Origin: an uncultured Eubacteriales bacterium
Lineage (GTDB): Bacteria > Bacillota > Clostridia > Christensenellales > Aristaeellaceae
Reading direction: 5' to 3'
Length of the DNA: 64,000 nucleotides
Assembly: GCA_902760595.1 (NCBI GenBank)
Contig: CACWHI010000002.1
Coordinates: 1 to 64,000, forward strand
Shown here: positions 61,086 to 64,000 of the stretch, piece by piece
Numbering within the stretch: position 1 is the first letter of the stretch
How the letters are laid out: each line of letters starts with the position of its first letter
Program-made: the position numbers and the translations under genes
Notes under the pieces: model-generated
Told to the model about the DNA's origin: nothing
The model's input: only the letters and a program-made list of their open reading frames with translations
The model's database searches: none

Positions 61086-62243
61086 ATGGAACAGCTGCTC
61101 TTGGTACGGTACGGCGAAATCTATCTGAAGGGCCTCAACCGGCCCTATTTTCTGAAGGCGCTGGTCAGCCGCGTGCGCGAGGCCGTAGGCCCCGTAGGCG
61201 GCAAGGTCTGGCTTAAGGACGCGCGGATCTTTGTGGGCGAGATCACGGATATGGAGGACTGCATCCGCCGGGTGACCAGGGTCTTCGGCGTCCACTCCGT
61301 CTGCCCCGCCGTCCGGCTGGACAAAGCGGATTTTGACGCGGTCTGCGCCCAGGCCGTCCGCCTGATGGAGGGGCTCACGGGCACCTTCAAGGTGGAAGCC
61401 AGGCGCTCGGACAAGCGGTATCCCATGGACTCCCCCCAGATCAACGCGGAGGTGGGCGGCTACATCCTGGAGCACTGCCCCGGCCTGAAGGTGGACGTGC
61501 ATCACCCGGACCATGTGATGAGCGTGGAGATCCGCGACCAGGCCTACCTGTATGTCCGAGTGATCCCCGGCGCGGGCGGGATGCCCGTCGGCACGGGCGG
61601 CAAGGCCGCGCTGCTGCTCTCCGGCGGCATCGACAGCCCTGTGGCCGGCTACATGATCGCCAAGCGCGGCGTGGAGCTGTGCGCGGTGCATTTCTGGTCT
61701 TTCCCCTACACCAGCGAGCGCGCCAAGGAAAAGGTCATCGACCTGGCGCGTATCCTCAGCGAAAGCAGCTGCGGCATCCGCGTGCATGTCGTTCCCTTCA
61801 CCGATATCCAGCTGCAGATCCACGAAAAATGCCCTGAGGACTATACGACGCTCATCATGCGCCGCTTCATGATGCGGATCGCCGAGCGCATCGCCCGTCA
61901 GGAAGGCGCGGAGGCGCTGATCACCGGTGAGAGCATCGGCCAGGTGGCCAGCCAGACCATGACCGCGCTGAACATGACCAACCAGGTGGTCCAGATGCCC
62001 GTATTCCGGCCGCTGATCGGCTTTGACAAGATCGACATCATCCGTTACGCGGAGAAGATCGGCACCTACGAGACCTCCTGCCTGCCCTATGAGGACTGCT
62101 GCACGGTCTTCACCCCGCGCCATCCCGCCACGCACCCCAAGCTGGATAAGATCCTGCAGGGCGAGGCCGCGCTGGACGGCGAGCGGCTGATCGAAGAAGC
62201 CCTGGCCGCGACGGAAGTCGTGACCCTGCCGGAGCGGGCCTGA
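61086..62243 (+). CDS. thiI: tRNA 4-thiouridine synthase ThiI
   Basis: A 385-residue ThiI without the C-terminal rhodanese domain. It has an N-terminal ferredoxin-like/THUMP region (about 1-165, LLLVRYGEIYLKGLNRPYF, VEARRSDKRYPMDSPQIN), and a PP-loop ATPase domain with LLSGGIDSPVAGYMIAKRG near 178 and ITGESIGQVASQTMTAL. It adenylates U8 of tRNA and accepts sulfur from the desulfurase encoded just upstream. ATG 61086 follows GAAAGGA; the longer open frame upstream overlaps the desulfurase gene out of frame and is not coding. Confidence 0.94.
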   Translation: MEQLLLVRYGEIYLKGLNRPYFLKALVSRVREAVGPVGGKVWLKDARIFVGEITDMEDCIRRVTRVFGVHSVCPAVRLDKADFDAVCAQAVRLMEGLTGTFKVEARRSDKRYPMDSPQINAEVGGYILEHCPGLKVDVHHPDHVMSVEIRDQAYLYVRVIPGAGGMPVGTGGKAALLLSGGIDSPVAGYMIAKRGVELCAVHFWSFPYTSERAKEKVIDLARILSESSCGIRVHVVPFTDIQLQIHEKCPEDYTTLIMRRFMMRIAERIARQEGAEALITGESIGQVASQTMTALNMTNQVVQMPVFRPLIGFDKIDIIRYAEKIGTYETSCLPYEDCCTVFTPRHPATHPKLDKILQGEAALDGERLIEEALAATEVVTLPERA

Positions 62244-62245
62244 GT

Positions 62246-63565
62246 ATGCGGTTTACGATTTCCCCCCAGGCGGCCAAGGCGCTGCGCGCGCTCGAAGCCG
62301 CGGGCTACGAGGCCTATCTGGTTGGCGGCTGCGTCCGCGACGACCTGATGGGCATTCCGCCCCATGATTATGATATCACGACCAGTGCCCGCCCGGACGA
62401 GATCAAGCGGGTGTTCTCCGGCTGCCGCCTGGTGCTGGACGGCGAAAAGCACGGCACCATCTCCCCGGTGATCGACGGCGACCTGACCGAGATCACCACC
62501 TTCCGCGCGGACGGGGCCTATTCGGACGGCCGTCATCCGGACGAGGTCAGCTTTTCCACCCGCCTTTCCGACGACCTGGAGCGCCGAGACTTCACCATCA
62601 ACGCCATGGCCTGGTCAGAACGCACCGGCCTGGTCGACCTGTATCATGGCGAAGAGGACCTGAAAAACGGCTGTATCCGCGCCGTAGGCGACCCGCAGGC
62701 GCGCTTTAGGGAGGACGCCCTGCGCATCCTCCGCGGCATGCGCTTCGCGTCCAGGCTGGGCTTTTCGATCGAACCGCAAACAGCGGCGGCCATGCACAGC
62801 CTGGCGCCGCGCCTGGAAGCCATCAGCCGGGAGCGCGTCTTTGCCGAGCTGACCGGTATCCTGCAGGGCGAGCACGCCATGACAGTGCTTTCGGATTTCC
62901 ATGACGTGCTTTTCACCGTGGTCCCGGAGCTCTTTCCCCTGTACATGTGCCCGCAGAAGAGCGTTTACCATATCTACGACGTCTGGGAGCATACCCTGCA
63001 CGTGCTGGACGCCGTTGCCCCGCGGACGCCGGTGCTGACCTGGGCCGCGCTGCTGCACGACTGCGGCAAGCCGCAGACCCGCATGCGCGACCGCAAGGGC
63101 TATGACCATTACCCCCAGCACCAGGCCGTTGGAGCCAAAATGGCCGAACGTATCCTGCAATCACTGAAGGTATCGAACGCTTTCCTGAAGGACGTCTGCA
63201 CGCTCGTTCTTTATCACGATGAGAAGCTGGACGCGCAGACAGCCAAGCTGCTCATGTACCGGGTCGGGCCGGAACGCTTCGAGGCGCTGGTAAGCCTGCG
63301 ACGGGCCGATCTGCTGGCGCACGCGCCCCGGGTCATGAAGGAGCTGGACGCGCTGGAGGGCGCGACCGCAAGATACCATGAGGCCCTCGATAAGCAGGAG
63401 TGCGTGAGCCTCAGGACCCTGGCCGTGAACGGAGACGATATGATGGCCCTCGGATACCAGGGTCCGGAGATCCGGGAAGCGCTGGAGCGGCTGCTGCTCT
63501 GTGTGCTCAGGGACGAAATCAGGAACGAGCGGGAACCGCTCATGCAAAAAGCGGCGGCGCGATGA
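62246..63565 (+). CDS. cca: CCA tRNA nucleotidyltransferase with HD domain
   Basis: A 439-residue class II CCA-adding enzyme. The nucleotidyltransferase core shows YLVGGCVRDDLMG, PPHDYDITTSARPDEI (two metal Asp), ERRDFTINAMAW and RFREDALRILRGMRFASRLGF. A C-terminal HD domain follows with LLHDCGKPQTR and YPQHQAVGAKMAERIL, as in Escherichia coli Cca, which has phosphatase/phosphodiesterase activities. The tRNA-Pro gene in this window encodes its CCA, so the enzyme's role may be mainly repair. It starts 2 bp after thiI and ends at a hairpin. Confidence 0.94.
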   Translation: MRFTISPQAAKALRALEAAGYEAYLVGGCVRDDLMGIPPHDYDITTSARPDEIKRVFSGCRLVLDGEKHGTISPVIDGDLTEITTFRADGAYSDGRHPDEVSFSTRLSDDLERRDFTINAMAWSERTGLVDLYHGEEDLKNGCIRAVGDPQARFREDALRILRGMRFASRLGFSIEPQTAAAMHSLAPRLEAISRERVFAELTGILQGEHAMTVLSDFHDVLFTVVPELFPLYMCPQKSVYHIYDVWEHTLHVLDAVAPRTPVLTWAALLHDCGKPQTRMRDRKGYDHYPQHQAVGAKMAERILQSLKVSNAFLKDVCTLVLYHDEKLDAQTAKLLMYRVGPERFEALVSLRRADLLAHAPRVMKELDALEGATARYHEALDKQECVSLRTLAVNGDDMMALGYQGPEIREALERLLLCVLRDEIRNEREPLMQKAAAR

Positions 63566-63579
63566 GGCGCCGTCGCTTT
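63548..63579. terminator. Hairpin between the convergent cca and glmM genes
   Basis: Arms AAAGCGGCGGCGC (63548-63560) and GCGCCGTCGCTTT (63567-63579), one mismatch, overlapping the cca stop; followed by CATTCTT. It may terminate both genes. Confidence 0.6.
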
Positions 63580-63622
63580 CATTCTTCCGCCAGAGCGTAC
63601 AGACGCCCCGGCTCTCCTTTAT

Positions 63623-64000
63623 TCAGCCTGCCGCGTAGCCCTTGGCCTCGATCACGCCGATGATCTCGCGTACGGCCTTGTCGCACACGGCCTGGTCCTC
63701 CGCCTCGGCCATCACGCGGATGACGGGCTCGGTACCGCTCTTGCGCACCAGCACGCGGCCGTTTTCCCCGATGCGGTCTTCGGCTTCCTTGATTGCCACC
63801 TGTACCACCGGGTCGTTCATCGCGGCCTGCTGGTCGGTGACATGGATGCTCTTCAGGCTCTGGGGATAGAAATACATGGGCTTTTTCAGCTCGCTCAGGG
63901 TATGCTTGGTCTCCAGGATGACCTCCATGATCTTGATCGCGGTCAGGACGCCGTCGCCGGTGTTCGCGTACTTCTTAAAGATGATGTGGCCGGACTGCTC
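63623..64000 (-). CDS. glmM: Phosphoglucosamine mutase, C-terminal part
   Basis: The last 125 residues of an alpha-D-phosphohexomutase; the gene continues beyond the right edge. The visible start of the fragment, EQSGHIIFKKYANTGDGVLTAIKIMEV, is the GlmM substrate loop, and the C-terminal domain carries the phosphate-binding RVLVRKSGTEPVIRVMAEAED. GlmM converts glucosamine 6-phosphate to glucosamine 1-phosphate for peptidoglycan precursors. The EQSGH loop distinguishes it from the phosphomannomutase/phosphoglucomutase at 1857, which has ETSGH. Confidence 0.9.
   Translation of the reverse strand, partial: EQSGHIIFKKYANTGDGVLTAIKIMEVILETKHTLSELKKPMYFYPQSLKSIHVTDQQAAMNDPVVQVAIKEAEDRIGENGRVLVRKSGTEPVIRVMAEAEDQAVCDKAVREIIGVIEAKGYAAG

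Overview
The window looks like a chromosomal segment of a GC-rich Bacillota (Clostridia-type) bacterium, probably a host-associated anaerobe. Reasons: strong Shine-Dalgarno sites before nearly every gene, frequent TTG/GTG starts, the Asp23-AmaP-small membrane protein stress cluster, clostridial families of unknown function (DUF3842, DUF5058, DUF1294, DUF212), a short archaeal-type aspartyl-tRNA synthetase, and BspA-type leucine-rich repeat proteins. No 16S gene is present, so this placement is inferred from gene content.

Layout. 1-950: four tandem ~213 bp palindromic repeat units and a half unit. 1096-8929 (+): DUF2461 protein, phosphohexomutase, transketolase, recG and a secreted L,D-transpeptidase. 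8991-11360 (-): CtpE-like P-type ATPase. 11504-15765 (+): secreted SH3-type protein and a 1080-residue adenylation/ACP/alpha-oxoamine synthase fusion. 15812-20576 (+): glucuronate catabolism (uxuA, uxuB, uxaC), then mntP. 20554-27365 (-): a translation and RNA-modification operon (aspS, prmA, rsmE, mtaB) ending in two leucine-rich repeat proteins and a DUF3842 protein. dinB (-) has its own promoter and diverges from 29053-31518 (+): four small or medium genes ending in a macro-domain protein. 31583-36631: a VWA protein, an aldo/keto reductase remnant, then a sulfur cluster in which an Rrf2 regulator diverges from nifS and nifU, followed by a hairpin-rich spacer, a 23-codon cysteine-rich leader ORF and O-acetylhomoserine sulfhydrylase. 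36814-38941: a secreted S10 carboxypeptidase and a small tandem-repeat protein.

39238-48139: a tRNA-Pro(GGG) gene whose 3' end is the left attachment site of a decayed, visibly AT-richer ~8.8 kb integrated element. It holds a broken tyrosine integrase, a truncated HTH regulator joined to a truncated IS30 transposase, a 1595-residue secreted multidomain protein, a broken serine recombinase and an excisionase-like gene. A 21 bp near-copy of the tRNA 3' end marks the right boundary.

48188-64000 returns to GC-rich core genome: a degenerate fragment, a P-loop protein, a two-membrane-protein plus M20 peptidase operon, the Asp23/AmaP cluster, then a tightly packed housekeeping operon (nusB, a TsaD paralogue, folD, xseA, xseB, ispA, two small membrane proteins, a second cysteine desulfurase, thiI, cca) and the C-terminal end of glmM on the opposite strand.

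The most noteworthy items are the cysteine-rich leader and structured spacer before metY, the adenylation-ACP-oxoamine synthase fusion, the large secreted protein carried by the tRNA-Pro element, and the uncharacterised DUF5058/M20 operon.
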